Counted from the first letter of the stretch, positions 34,976 to 44,558 are shown. The stretch is 64,000 nt of DNA from an uncultured Francisella sp. (GCA_943913135.1 CALTVE010000001.1:248001-312000); one strand, 5' to 3'. A program made the numbers and translations. Notes: generated from the sequence alone by a model not told the origin.

Positions 34976-37084
34976 TTACACTCTTTTATAATCGGAAAAA
35001 TTAGCGAGCAATATTTTGCCATAGGTTTTTTTCTGTAAACGATTATCGAGTAAAATCAATCGGCCTTTGTCTTTTTCATGGCGAATTAATCGACCCCCCG
35101 CTTGCGCCAAGCGGATACTCGCCTCAGGAAGAGAAAAATATTTAAAGGACGATAGGCCATTGCTTTCTAACCAATCGCAGTAGATCTTGGTTACAGGATC
35201 GTTGGGGGGGATAAACGGTATTTTGGTAATAATTACCTGAGTGCAAAGTTCACCGCGTAAATCCAATCCCTCAGCAAAACTGACTAAACCAAAAAGTATA
35301 CTCGCTTTCCCATCAACCAGAATTCGAGCGCTGTGCTCTTCTAGCAGCTGAGCTGTGGGTAAATCTCCTTGGGTGAGAACAATATTCTGGTATTCTTCAG
35401 GCAAAGATTGCAAAACCAATTCTAGCTGCTTCCGCGAAGCAAATAATACCAAACTGCCTACTGGCTGATTCATTGAAATCAGCTTTGGCAATAAAGCAGA
35501 GACCTCCGCACTGTGCGCTCGATAATTGCTTGGATCAAATTGCATCTCTGGTATAAAAAGTTCTGCTTGCAGGCTATAATTAAATGGGCTATTCAGTTTT
35601 AAAGTCTTAACCCCAGGTAAAACTGCCAAACCTGTGCGCTGCAAAATATTGTCAAAACTATTGTCTACAGTTAAGGTAGCAGAGGTTAAAACCACTCCCG
35701 ACGCTTTTAGCCATAAATCATCTACTAAGGTGCTAGAACTCTGAGTAGGTGAAACATGAAAAACGAAATCATCAGTACTCGATAGCCCCAAAGTAATCCA
35801 TTTAGCTGTAGGGGATTGCCCTTCTTGAGCAGTCTTAGTTAATAGTTGCCAGGTCTCTTTAATGAGTTTAATCCATTCTATACTGCGGCTATAAAGAAGC
35901 CACAAACGGCTTTTTTCTTCCTCAGGTAGGGTTAATCGTTCTAAAGAAGAACGTAATTTTTTGAAAGCTTCTTCTAAACTAAGGCTTAAAAAAAGGCTAT
36001 GATCAAAAGCCTCTTTTCCCAAAAGAGCCACTGCTTCTTTGTCTAACAGCCAGGTAGCAGGACTTGCCAAGTTATAAGCATCTTGAACAAAATAGCGTAT
36101 GTTTTTTTGTAATCTTTCACCCCAGATGTGGCTATCGGCGCCGTATTCTGCCAGGAGCGAGTGCAGGGAGGATACTATATTTTCCTCTCCTTTTACATAA
36201 GAAGAAAAAAACAATAATAATTGGCGACTATTTTCTATAAAATGCTCGCTTAAAGATAGAGGGTAAGAGCGCGCAAAATGCTTTAAAGAAGTGCGGGCAA
36301 ATCGATGAGCTTCATCAATACAATAAAAACACTCTTCAGGGGGAGGTAATACGACCCCTCCTCCTAAGTCTAAATCCGAGAGCAATAAATCGTGGTTAAC
36401 GATCAGAACGTCCTTTCGCCCATAGTTTTCTCGCACCAAAAGATAAGGACAGATTCTCCGATAAGGGCATTCTTTGGCAAAGCATTGTTCTTTACGATTG
36501 TTAACGCTATTCCATAAACTATCTGGAATAGCTTCAGGCCATTGGGCGCGGTCACCAGAAAAAAAACCCTCTGAAAAAGATTGATAAAGCGCTTCTATGG
36601 TTTTCTGTATCCATTTTTTTTCTTCGTTTCCTTGTTCTTCTTCCGCTAAGGTAAACTCCCCATCTTTACTATCCCGATAAACCGCATTAAGACGATAAGG
36701 ACATAAATAATGATTGCGCCCTTTGGCAATAGCATAAGTAAAATTTAAGCCACTGGTTTGAGAAAATAAAGGAAGATCTTTATAAATCAGTTGTTCTTGC
36801 AGAGCAATAGTAGCGCTGGCAACAATTAAACGCTTACCTTTAAGCTGTGCCATTACAGTTCCCGCGAGCAAATAGGCTATACTTTTACCTACTCCTGTAG
36901 GTCCTTCGATGAGGACAATAGTGTCCCCTTGCCTTCTTTCTCCTCCAACAACAGGGTCTGGAGCAAAAGCTTCAACCATAGCAGCCATCATTTCCTTTTG
37001 CTCCGCTCGCTCGGTAAAGCCTTTTTTTTGGCACTTGATCGCCTGATAATGTTTTTCAATCAAGGACCAAGTTTGGTCATCCAA
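34976..37084 (-). CDS. dinG: DinG family ATP-dependent DNA helicase
   Basis: XPD-like iron-sulfur helicase that unwinds R-loops and repair intermediates. The 702-residue protein has Walker A GPTGVGKS at 61-68, cysteines for a 4Fe-4S cluster (HYLCPYR, then CFAKECPYRRIC), the DEAH box in CIDEAHRFA, LTSATL and the C-terminal motif VI region QAGGRLIRHEKDKG. The start is a TTG, overlapping the waaA 3' end by eight bases; no in-frame ATG is close by. YoaA is a similar paralogue that cannot be excluded. Confidence 0.88.
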   Translation of the reverse strand: MDDQTWSLIEKHYQAIKCQKKGFTERAEQKEMMAAMVEAFAPDPVVGGERRQGDTIVLIEGPTGVGKSIAYLLAGTVMAQLKGKRLIVASATIALQEQLIYKDLPLFSQTSGLNFTYAIAKGRNHYLCPYRLNAVYRDSKDGEFTLAEEEQGNEEKKWIQKTIEALYQSFSEGFFSGDRAQWPEAIPDSLWNSVNNRKEQCFAKECPYRRICPYLLVRENYGRKDVLIVNHDLLLSDLDLGGGVVLPPPEECFYCIDEAHRFARTSLKHFARSYPLSLSEHFIENSRQLLLFFSSYVKGEENIVSSLHSLLAEYGADSHIWGERLQKNIRYFVQDAYNLASPATWLLDKEAVALLGKEAFDHSLFLSLSLEEAFKKLRSSLERLTLPEEEKSRLWLLYSRSIEWIKLIKETWQLLTKTAQEGQSPTAKWITLGLSSTDDFVFHVSPTQSSSTLVDDLWLKASGVVLTSATLTVDNSFDNILQRTGLAVLPGVKTLKLNSPFNYSLQAELFIPEMQFDPSNYRAHSAEVSALLPKLISMNQPVGSLVLFASRKQLELVLQSLPEEYQNIVLTQGDLPTAQLLEEHSARILVDGKASILFGLVSFAEGLDLRGELCTQVIITKIPFIPPNDPVTKIYCDWLESNGLSSFKYFSLPEASIRLAQAGGRLIRHEKDKGRLILLDNRLQKKTYGKILLANFSDYKRV

Positions 37085-38357
37085 AATGAAGCATCTCCCC
37101 TATCTTATCGACAATATGGGCAGTGGCTCCTCTGTGCGCAGCCATAAAACGGTGGCTATTTTCCGCCATCGTCTTTCTTTTCAGCGGATTTCGCAATAAT
37201 GCTATCGTGGTCTTAGCCCATTCATCGCTGGTAGTAACTTGCAAAGCAGCGCCAAAACTGAGGGCAGCAGCAGTTGCATCAAGGAAATTATAAGTAGAAA
37301 AACCGAATAAAGTAGGAATCCCTAACGATAGAGGCTCTATAATATTTTGGCACCCGGTAGCTACCAAAGAACCGCCCACAAAAGCCACATCCGCTTCTTG
37401 ATAGTACCCCATCAATTCACCTAAACTATCACCGATTAAAACTTCAGTATTGCTCTTTATGATTTCACCGCTAGAGCGTCGTGCTACAACGTAGCCCAAG
37501 CGATGCGCTTCTTCATAAACAGCCGCAAACGCTTCTACATGCCGAGGAACAATCACGAGAAGCGCCGCTTTTTTATAAGGTTGCCAAGCTTTTAATAACA
37601 AAAAAGCCTCATTAACCCCTGCTTTATCAACACGAGTACTGCCCACGACCACTATTGGGCGATAAGCACTTTTTACTACCTGAAATAGCTTTTTTAATAC
37701 CGGATTAGGACCATGAAACGGTTTATCATATTTTATATTACCAAAGACCCCGACCCTCTCAGCCCCAAGTGCAGCAAAACGCTTCTTATCTTGTTCTCCC
37801 TGAGCAAAAATATAAGTAAAAGCAGCAAATACGGGCTTGAACAAAGATAAAAACCTGCGATAACGCAAGAAGGAACCTTCTTCTAAACGCGCATTAATCA
37901 AAAATAGAGGAATTTTTCGATGCTTACTGCATAAAACGAAATTAGGCCATACTTCCGTTTCCATAAAAAAAGCAGCTTGCGGTCTATGACTTGCTAAAAA
38001 TTGCAATACATACTTTCTTTTATCATAGGGAAAATAACGACATTGAGCAAAAGAATAACGTTTAACGGCTTCCTCCCTCCCCGCTGGGGTCATGGTCGTG
38101 ACCAGCCAAGGGACCTCAGGATACTTTTTTCGCATTAAAGTGATGAAAGATTCAGCCGCTCTTGTTTCTCCCAAAGAAACTGCATGTAGCCAGAAAGCAT
38201 GCTGAACGGGAGCGATCGCAGGAGAAAAAAAGCGCTCTTCCCTGTGTGCCTTATAGGCAGGGTTTTTTTTCCCCTTATACCGCAAACGATAACGCACTAT
38301 AGGTAAAATAAAGACCCAAAGTGCATTATAAAAAGCAATCATGCTTTTAAAGATCAT
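37077..38357 (-). CDS. waaA: 3-deoxy-D-manno-octulosonic acid transferase
   Basis: Adds Kdo residues from CMP-Kdo to lipid IVA at the inner face of the cytoplasmic membrane. The 426-residue GT30 protein has an N-terminal membrane-associated helix (IAFYNALWVFILPIV), HAVSLGETRAA, FMETEVWPN with the catalytic glutamate, INARLEEGSF, GNIKYDKPF, VGSTR and GGSLVATGCQNIIEPL. It overlaps pgk by 11 bases. kdsB, which makes the donor, is at the window start. Confidence 0.95.
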   Translation of the reverse strand: MIFKSMIAFYNALWVFILPIVRYRLRYKGKKNPAYKAHREERFFSPAIAPVQHAFWLHAVSLGETRAAESFITLMRKKYPEVPWLVTTMTPAGREEAVKRYSFAQCRYFPYDKRKYVLQFLASHRPQAAFFMETEVWPNFVLCSKHRKIPLFLINARLEEGSFLRYRRFLSLFKPVFAAFTYIFAQGEQDKKRFAALGAERVGVFGNIKYDKPFHGPNPVLKKLFQVVKSAYRPIVVVGSTRVDKAGVNEAFLLLKAWQPYKKAALLVIVPRHVEAFAAVYEEAHRLGYVVARRSSGEIIKSNTEVLIGDSLGELMGYYQEADVAFVGGSLVATGCQNIIEPLSLGIPTLFGFSTYNFLDATAAALSFGAALQVTTSDEWAKTTIALLRNPLKRKTMAENSHRFMAAHRGATAHIVDKIGEMLHFG

Positions 38358-39543
38358 TATGACGATCGCGTGCTTCGATTAAAGCTTGCACCGCCGGTAA
38401 AGGATGGCCTTGCAAGTATTCTAAAAAAGCGCCTCCACCGGTACTAATATAATCGATGCTATCCCCCACAGCAAAAATCTTAATTGCAGCCAGGGTATCC
38501 CCACCACCGGCAATAGTAAAAGCATTGCTTTTGGCAATTGCCTGGCTTAAGGCTCGAGTGCCTTCTGCAAAAGGCGGTAATTCAAACATTCCCACCGGAC
38601 CATTCCAAATCAGAGTTTTAACTTTCTCAATAACTTTAGCAAATTTCTCTCGCGTCTTCGGTCCAATATCTAGAATTAAGTCGTTTTCTCCTACTTCTTT
38701 TACCGATTTAATCTCAATAGTGGCATCAGCCTTTATTTCTTTCGCCACTACTACATCTACCGGCAGCAACACTTCACCTTTTTGGGCGTGCAATGCTTCC
38801 TTAACCGCGAGCGCTTCTGAAACCAAGTTTTTCTCTGCTAAAGATGCGCCGATCTTCTTCCCTTCGGCAAGCAAAAAGGTATTAGCGATGCCACCTCCTA
38901 CGATTAAGTAATCGGTCAAAGAACCTAATTTCTTTAAAATGCTTAATTTAGTCGACACCTTACTGCCTCCTACGATAGCCAATACCGGTTTTTTAGGGTC
39001 GTCTAAAGCCCGAGCTAATTGTTTTAATTCGCTATCGAGCAATAAACCGGCTACCGCTATTTTCGCATGCTGCGCCACTGCATGGGTAGACGCTTCGGAC
39101 CGATGAGCGGTACCAAAAGCATCATTCACGAAAATATCAGCTAAAGCGGCGTAGGCTGCACCCAAAGTAGAATCATTTTCTTTTTCGCCAGGGTTAAAAC
39201 GCACATTTTGGAGAAGAACCACCTGTCCTGGTGGCAACGAAAGGGACGTGCTCTGCCAATCTTGCACGACCAAAACCTCTTGTTTTAGAAGTTCGCTCAA
39301 ACGTTGTGCAATCGGTGCACCATCTAAATCTTTCTCGTACCGTCCCTCTTTAGGGCGACCTAAATGAGTCATTAAAATAACTGCCGCCCCTTCTTTTAGG
39401 GCATAACGAACCGTGGGTAAGGAAGCTTGAATACGGCTATCATCACTGATTTTTCCTTCATGTAAGGGCACATTCATATCTGCGCGAATCAATACCACCT
39501 TATCTTTTAAGGGGATATCGCGTATCGAGGCATAATTAGTCAT
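38347..39543 (-). CDS. pgk: phosphoglycerate kinase
   Basis: Transfers phosphate from 1,3-bisphosphoglycerate to ADP in glycolysis. The 398-residue protein has VLIRADMNVPL, LMTHLGRPKEG, NDAFGTAHRSEAST, VGGSKVSTKL, WNGPVGMFE and GGGDTLAAI, which cover both domains. It is separated from gcvH by a single base or less and overlaps waaA, so gcvT-gcvH-pgk-waaA-dinG reads as one operon. gap and fba, common neighbours, are not present. Confidence 0.97.
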   Translation of the reverse strand: MTNYASIRDIPLKDKVVLIRADMNVPLHEGKISDDSRIQASLPTVRYALKEGAAVILMTHLGRPKEGRYEKDLDGAPIAQRLSELLKQEVLVVQDWQSTSLSLPPGQVVLLQNVRFNPGEKENDSTLGAAYAALADIFVNDAFGTAHRSEASTHAVAQHAKIAVAGLLLDSELKQLARALDDPKKPVLAIVGGSKVSTKLSILKKLGSLTDYLIVGGGIANTFLLAEGKKIGASLAEKNLVSEALAVKEALHAQKGEVLLPVDVVVAKEIKADATIEIKSVKEVGENDLILDIGPKTREKFAKVIEKVKTLIWNGPVGMFELPPFAEGTRALSQAIAKSNAFTIAGGGDTLAAIKIFAVGDSIDYISTGGGAFLEYLQGHPLPAVQALIEARDRHNDL

Positions 39544-39927
39544 TTATTCCACTATTTTTTTATAATTATCGCTGCTTAATAATTCTTTGACTTCTTCGCT
39601 ATTACTCAATTTTAAGGTGAAAAGCCAGCCCTCATCATAAGGTGCTTGATTCACTAACTCCGGTTGCTCTGTTAACCGTTCGTTTACGGAGGCCACCGTT
39701 CCAGATACCGGGCTATAAATATCAGAAGCCGCCTTCACCGATTCAATAACACCTGCTTGATCCCCTTTTTCTAGCGTAGTGCCGATACTGGGCAGTTCCA
39801 CAAATACGACATCGCCTAACTGCTCTTGTGCATAATCTGTGATACCAATACGTACGATAGAGTCGTTTTCCGGTGATATCCATTCATGCGTATCAGAATA
39901 TTTTAAGTCTTGTAAAATTTTTGGCAT
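39544..39927 (-). CDS. gcvH: glycine cleavage system H protein
   Basis: Lipoyl carrier that shuttles the aminomethyl group between the P, T and L proteins. The 127-residue protein has the lipoylation site in ESVKAAS (Lys65) and the family start YSDTHEWI. It lies 21 bases after gcvT. gcvP is not in the window. Confidence 0.97.
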   Translation of the reverse strand: MPKILQDLKYSDTHEWISPENDSIVRIGITDYAQEQLGDVVFVELPSIGTTLEKGDQAGVIESVKAASDIYSPVSGTVASVNERLTEQPELVNQAPYDEGWLFTLKLSNSEEVKELLSSDNYKKIVE

Positions 39928-39948
39928 CTATCCCTTCCTTCAATTGAT

Positions 39949-41052
39949 TTAAAATTGTTTTTTACCATTGCGCACAAAAGGCGGCGTTACGATACGTGCT
40001 GTTGCTTCTTTTCCGTGAATGACCACTCTAACCTCTCCAGTACTGGACACAGGTACACGGGCAAGGGCAATCGAATGCTTTAGAGTCGGAGAAAACGAGC
40101 CGCTGGTGATCACCCCTTGCTCTCCTTTTTGGTTAACCACCTGCATGCCATTGCGCAGCACACTTTTTTCTGTTAACACCAAACCTACCTGCTTTTGCTT
40201 CACCCCTTCTTTTTGCTGCTGTTGCACAGCCTGTTTGCCTATAAAATCGTGTTTCTCAAAGCTGATTGTCCATCCTAAGCCAGCGCTTAAGGGACTTGTT
40301 TTTTCGTCCATATCGGTACCATACAGGTTCATTCCCGCTTCTAGGCGCAGAGTATCACGTGCGCCTAAACCTGCCGGGACCACGCCGACGTTTTTTAAGT
40401 CTTCAAATAACCGAGAGGCTTCTTCATTGGGAAGAATAATTTCTACCCCTTTTTCGCCTGTGTAGCCTGTTTTTGCCACCCAAGAACCAACCTCGGCAAA
40501 AACCCCTTGAAAAGGTTTTAGTTCGCTTAAGATGTTTGCCCATTGCGGGCGTACTTCAGCGAGTTTATTTTGTGCCAAAGGCCCTTGTACTGATAAGATA
40601 GTGAGATCCCGGCGGGGGGTGAGTGTAACATCAAAAGAGGCGCTGATTTTTTTGAATTGTTGGCTATCTTTTTCACAGGTAGCAGCATTAGACACGATAC
40701 GGTATTGCGATTCATCTTGATTTAAACGGTAAACAATTAAATCATCTATGACCCCGCCCTCTTCATTTAGCATCATGGTATAAAGAGCTTTCCCCACCGT
40801 AGTTAATTTATTAACATCATTTGCTAAAAGATAACGTAAATAGGCTTTAGCATCTTTGCCTTCCACATCAGTAACCAACATATGTGAGACATCAAACATC
40901 CCTGCATTTTGACGCACGGCATTATGTTCCGCAATCTGTGAACCATAATGTACAGGTAAAGACCAACCAGCAAAATTGACCATTTTACCCCCGTGTTTTA
41001 TGTGGGTGTCAAAAAGGGCGGTTTTCTGTAAAAGCGCATCGTTATCTGCCAT
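39949..41052 (-). CDS. gcvT: glycine cleavage system T protein (aminomethyltransferase)
   Basis: Moves the methylene group from the H-protein to tetrahydrofolate and releases ammonia. The 367-residue protein starts LFDTHIKHGGKMVNFAGW and has GMFDVSHM, the folate-binding region with YTGEKGVEII, GLGARDTLRLEAGMNLYG and the late SGSFSPTLKHSIALARV. No glycine riboswitch was seen in its 100-base leader. It is first in the gcvT-gcvH-pgk-waaA-dinG run. Confidence 0.96.
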   Translation of the reverse strand: MADNDALLQKTALFDTHIKHGGKMVNFAGWSLPVHYGSQIAEHNAVRQNAGMFDVSHMLVTDVEGKDAKAYLRYLLANDVNKLTTVGKALYTMMLNEEGGVIDDLIVYRLNQDESQYRIVSNAATCEKDSQQFKKISASFDVTLTPRRDLTILSVQGPLAQNKLAEVRPQWANILSELKPFQGVFAEVGSWVAKTGYTGEKGVEIILPNEEASRLFEDLKNVGVVPAGLGARDTLRLEAGMNLYGTDMDEKTSPLSAGLGWTISFEKHDFIGKQAVQQQQKEGVKQKQVGLVLTEKSVLRNGMQVVNQKGEQGVITSGSFSPTLKHSIALARVPVSSTGEVRVVIHGKEATARIVTPPFVRNGKKQF

Positions 41053-41167
41053 CTTGCTGTTGTCCTTAAAAAAGATATGCTGAAATGTTAATTATACTAA
41101 AAAGCATGCGTCATAGGGGGAACGGTTTACTTCTGATAAAATTTAACTTTTTACCTTGTTAACTTCA

Positions 41168-42229
41168 ATGGATCTGTACCAACAGCAACTTAAAGAAAAA
41201 GCAGAACAGCTAAAATTTTGGCTTATTCCTTTTTATCAGGGGGCTATTGAAGTTTTTCCTTCAGCCTCTAAGCACTATCGCATGAGAGCTGAATTTTCTA
41301 TCCTTCATGAAGGAGATAAAGCTTTTTACGCCATGCATCAAGGCCCAAATAAAACTTTAGAAAAAATAACCTCTTTTCCTATAGGCAGCAAGCTTATCAA
41401 TACTTTGATGCCCCTTTTAAAATCGCTATGGGATGAAGACAAGCTACTTCGCCATCGTTTATTCCGAGTAGACTTTTTAACCAGTTTAAAAGGCGAAGCC
41501 TTGATCACGCTCTGCTATCACAAGAAATTGGATGAAGCTTGGCTGGAAAGTGCTCATAAAGCCAGTCAAAAATTGGGCATTACTTTAATTGGTCGTGCTA
41601 AAAAGCAAAAACTAGCCACCGGATCTAGCGTCATAAAAGAGGAAGTTTTAATACACGGACAAAAATATTTTTTTATTCAGAATGAAAATGGATTTAGCCA
41701 ACCCAATGCCCAGGTTAATGAAAAAATGATCGCCTGGATGGTCGACTGCCTGGTGCCGGGTCAAGATTTACTGGAACTCTATTGCGGCAATGGTAATTTT
41801 ACCCTGCCTTTCAGTAGAAAAGCAGACAAAATTTTAGCGACAGAAGTTAATAAACATTCTATCGATGCTTTAAAAGAAAACATGATTTTAAACAATGCAA
41901 CTAATATTGCGTGTGCCCGTCTTTCTGCCGCAGAAATAAGCGATGCTTTAAGCAAAAGGCGCTCTTTCAAGCGCTTGAAAGATATCGATCTTTCAAGCTA
42001 CCATTTTCACACCATCTTTGTCGATCCTCCGCGTGCTGGCGTCGATCAAACAACTTGTGAAATGATGCACCGTTTCCAACAGATTCTTTATATGTCCTGC
42101 CAACCGCTCACTTTGCTCGGTAATTTAAAAGAGCTTACCCTCAGCCACCGAGTGATTAAAGTCGCGCTTTTTGATCAATTTCCTTTTACTCCTCACATGG
42201 AAGTTGGGCTTTCGCTTGTTTCACTATGA
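41168..42229 (+). CDS. trmA: tRNA (uracil-5-)-methyltransferase
   Basis: Makes m5U54 in the T-loop of tRNAs using SAM. The 353-residue protein resembles E. coli TrmA along its length: SKHYRMRAEF, LRHRLFRVDFLT, LIGRAKKQK, the SAM motif LELYCGNGNFTLPFS, IFVDPPRAGVD, the catalytic cysteine in YMSCQP and the general-base glutamate in HMEVGL. I used the ATG at 41168; an in-frame TTG four codons earlier is possible and neither has a strong ribosome binding site. Its 3' end overlaps convergent ttcA by 37 bases. Confidence 0.95.
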   Translation: MDLYQQQLKEKAEQLKFWLIPFYQGAIEVFPSASKHYRMRAEFSILHEGDKAFYAMHQGPNKTLEKITSFPIGSKLINTLMPLLKSLWDEDKLLRHRLFRVDFLTSLKGEALITLCYHKKLDEAWLESAHKASQKLGITLIGRAKKQKLATGSSVIKEEVLIHGQKYFFIQNENGFSQPNAQVNEKMIAWMVDCLVPGQDLLELYCGNGNFTLPFSRKADKILATEVNKHSIDALKENMILNNATNIACARLSAAEISDALSKRRSFKRLKDIDLSSYHFHTIFVDPPRAGVDQTTCEMMHRFQQILYMSCQPLTLLGNLKELTLSHRVIKVALFDQFPFTPHMEVGLSLVSL

Positions 42230-43086
42230 ACGGGAAAGGAGCTTAATATGTTGATAGCAAAATTCTTTTTATGATCAATAGAATCGCTCTCCTTGGATGG
42301 AGAATTAAAGCCATAAAGCTTTCTATCTAATAAATGGCTGGGAACAATATCTTGCAATGCCGAAAATATACTTTGTACCCGACCGGGATATTCTTTTTGC
42401 CATTTTTTTAGCATTTCTTTCATTGCTTGTCTCTGTAGGTTCGGCTGCGATCCACATAATGTACACGGTAAAATGGGATAAACGCGCAGCTGATTTAAGC
42501 GAACAATTTTATTTTCGGGGACATAAGCCAAAGGTCGGATGACTGTATGTTTACCATCGTCGGAAATCAATTTTGGGGGCATGGCTTTCAGTTTCCCCCC
42601 ATAAAAAAGATTTAAAAAAAAGGTCTCTAAAATATCCTCCCGGTGATGGCCCAAAGCGATTTTAGTAGCACCGATTTCATCGGCTACCCGATACAAAATG
42701 CCACGGCGTAACCGACTGCACAGCGAACACTTAGTTTTTCCCGGTAAAAGTTTGCTTTCTACGATGCTATAGGTATTCTGGCGCTCGATGTGGTAAGGAA
42801 CCCCGTGTTCCTGCAAATAGTTTTCTAGAGGGGTAGAATCAAAGCCCGGTTGCCCTTGATCCAGGTGTACCGCTACTATTTTAAATTCGATAGGCGCCGT
42901 TTTTTGCAAACCTAAGAGCAGATCAAGCAAGGCATAACTGTCTTTACCCCCTGAAATACAGACCATTAAGACATCATTTTCTTCTACCATTTGATAATCA
43001 TTAATCGCTTCGCCTACAGCATGCCTTAATTTTTTAAGGAGCTTATTGTTTTCGTATTGTTGATTTTCTTTGTCCCTCATATTCAT
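42193..43086 (-). CDS. ttcA: tRNA 2-thiocytidine biosynthesis protein TtcA
   Basis: ATP- and iron-sulfur-dependent 2-thiolation of C32 in certain tRNAs. The PP-loop protein (about 297 residues) has SGGKDSYALL, the cluster cysteines in KCSLCSRLRRG, ALGHHREDILETF and a further CTLCGSQ. The frame is open to a TTG at 43104; I chose the ATG at 43086, with another ATG two codons later. The trmA and ttcA coding ends overlap tail to tail. Confidence 0.93.
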   Translation of the reverse strand: MNMRDKENQQYENNKLLKKLRHAVGEAINDYQMVEENDVLMVCISGGKDSYALLDLLLGLQKTAPIEFKIVAVHLDQGQPGFDSTPLENYLQEHGVPYHIERQNTYSIVESKLLPGKTKCSLCSRLRRGILYRVADEIGATKIALGHHREDILETFFLNLFYGGKLKAMPPKLISDDGKHTVIRPLAYVPENKIVRLNQLRVYPILPCTLCGSQPNLQRQAMKEMLKKWQKEYPGRVQSIFSALQDIVPSHLLDRKLYGFNSPSKESDSIDHKKNFAINILSSFPVHSETSESPTSM

Positions 43087-43148
43087 GCCAAGATTTAAAA
43101 ACAAGTACCGTTTATAGTAGCATAGTCACTGCTTATCCTCATATCCCG

Positions 43149-43175
43149 TTGCCTAACAAGTTTTTAGGTTATAAT
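43149..43175 (+). promoter_or_regulatory. possible promoter for the small secreted protein pair
   Basis: TTGCCT and a perfect TATAAT, separated by 15 bases (shorter than ideal). The -10 ends 44 bases before the first ATG. Confidence 0.45.
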
Positions 43176-43219
43176 TACGCTTAAATTGCCAGCGCTTTCT
43201 TTGTTAAAGGGAGAATGTA

Positions 43220-43489
43220 ATGAAACAATGGCTATTATTAGTCGCTTTTTCTTTGTTGAGTGTTACCCCAATTTCGGCCGCTGATGACAACAACCCTCCT
43301 CCAGGAGATAAATCTTCCAGCGCCTATGTCTCTGCTGTTTTCAACCTGCCCGGAGAGATTATTCGCCACCTATTGACCTCTTACTTTGATGCGGTCAAAG
43401 GAATTGTTGATAGCGTAGGTACTGCTTTTGGTGACGCAGCTGATGCTATTGAAGAAAAAGGTAATATTTCTAAAATTGGTGATCAGTAA
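43220..43489 (+). CDS. small secreted protein, paralogue 1
   Basis: An 89-residue protein of no family I know. A Sec signal peptide (residues 1-20, cut after ISA) is followed by a short proline/serine-rich stretch and a helical core FNLPGEIIRHLLTSYFDAVKG. Its core aligns with the next gene: N-x-PG, then -TSY/-TAY, a glycine-spaced helix (GIVDSVGTAFGDAAD) and an acidic/polar tail. A GGGAG ribosome binding site supports the start. The mature peptide of about 69 residues is probably periplasmic or exported, with amphipathic helices that may bind membranes. Confidence 0.75.
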   Translation: MKQWLLLVAFSLLSVTPISAADDNNPPPGDKSSSAYVSAVFNLPGEIIRHLLTSYFDAVKGIVDSVGTAFGDAADAIEEKGNISKIGDQ

Positions 43490-43518
43490 TGCTGACCTAC
43501 TGTTTAGGATAAAAAATT

Positions 43519-43776
43519 ATGAAAAAATTATTAACTTTGGTCTTTTTTTCATTGTTGGTAAACGCTTCTTATGCAGGGGATGACTCTGCAGACGACAAAG
43601 CGGATGCATGGAAAAACTTTGGTTTAACCCTTATTAATATCCCAGGTCAAATGTTCTCTGATATTACCACCGCTTATTTACGGGGTATTCAAGGGGTCAT
43701 TGAAGGTATCGGTAAAGCGTTCGAAGAAACGGCGGACACAGTCAGTCAGGTAAAACAGAGCTCTAAAGTGAAGTAA
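43519..43776 (+). CDS. small secreted protein, paralogue 2
   Basis: An 85-residue protein with a Sec signal peptide (cut after SYA, residue 19), an acidic linker (DDSADDKAD) and a helical core NIPGQMFSDITTAYLRGIQG that parallels paralogue 1, including a second glycine-spaced helix GVIEGIGKAFEETADTV. It starts 29 bases after paralogue 1, so both are likely on one transcript and arose by tandem duplication. The function is unknown. A membrane-active peptide pair is one possibility, but nothing in the sequence proves it. Confidence 0.75.
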   Translation: MKKLLTLVFFSLLVNASYAGDDSADDKADAWKNFGLTLINIPGQMFSDITTAYLRGIQGVIEGIGKAFEETADTVSQVKQSSKVK

Positions 43777-43832
43777 AACCTGATCTAACCCGCAACACTT
43801 GATATAGTCTACAATAATAAAGATAAAATAAT

Positions 43833-44339
43833 ATGGTAGCAGGTACTGTAATTTGCCTAGGTTTGGCGGTCTTATTCACCTTGTTTGGCTTGATCGGCTT
43901 AATAAACCCTATTCTCCCTGGCCTACCGCTAATTTTTGCTGCTATTTGGCTAATTGCCTATGCTGGTAACTACCGCTTTATCGGCCCTATTGCTTTATGT
44001 ATTTTTGCCCTGTTAACTTTACTGGCGATCATCGCGGACTATGTGTTAAGCGCATTTTTTGGGGCAAGGTACGCTGGCGCCAGCTCGCGTGCGATATGGG
44101 GCGCCATTATCGGGGGGATATTGGGTCTTTTCTTTGCCCCCTGGGGCATCGTTCTTGGCCCTCCCCTAGGGGCAATGATCGGAGAATTCAGCGCCCATTA
44201 CACTTTAATTCAAACGGGTAAAGTGGGCTTGCAGACTTTCATTGGCCTTATCATCGGGACATGCGTAAAACTAGGTATCGCTTTTTTAATGCTCGCCTAC
44301 GTGCTTGTCATCCATCTCTATTATGCCTTACTGAGTTGA
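43833..44339 (+). CDS. DUF456 family membrane protein
   Basis: A 168-residue, very hydrophobic protein with four to five membrane segments and the glycine/proline-rich family pattern of DUF456: GLINPILPGLPLIF near the N-terminus and GAIIGGILGLFFAPWGIVLGPPLGAMIGE in the middle. The two glycine-zipper-like stretches are typical. Function is not established. It lies 56 bases after the second secreted paralogue, on the same strand, with no terminator between them. Confidence 0.85.
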   Translation: MVAGTVICLGLAVLFTLFGLIGLINPILPGLPLIFAAIWLIAYAGNYRFIGPIALCIFALLTLLAIIADYVLSAFFGARYAGASSRAIWGAIIGGILGLFFAPWGIVLGPPLGAMIGEFSAHYTLIQTGKVGLQTFIGLIIGTCVKLGIAFLMLAYVLVIHLYYALLS

Positions 44340-44346
44340 GAAAGCA

Positions 44347-44422
<76 letters not shown>

Positions 44423-44458
44423 TTGGTAAGGCTTATCTAATATCGAAACCTAAGGAAT

Positions 44459-44535
<77 letters not shown>

Positions 44536-44558
44536 TCATAAATCATCAAAGATTTTGA

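Noticed and set aside
38456..38911. 151-codon open frame on the plus strand inside pgk
   Set aside because: Antisense to a clearly real phosphoglycerate kinase gene; composition follows from pgk codons and there is no ribosome binding site or family pattern.
40019..40465. 148-codon frame antisense to gcvT
   Set aside because: Lies wholly within gcvT on the opposite strand with no independent support.
41053..41167. Possible glycine riboswitch ahead of gcvT
   Set aside because: The gap is only about 100 bases and shows no tandem aptamer pattern.
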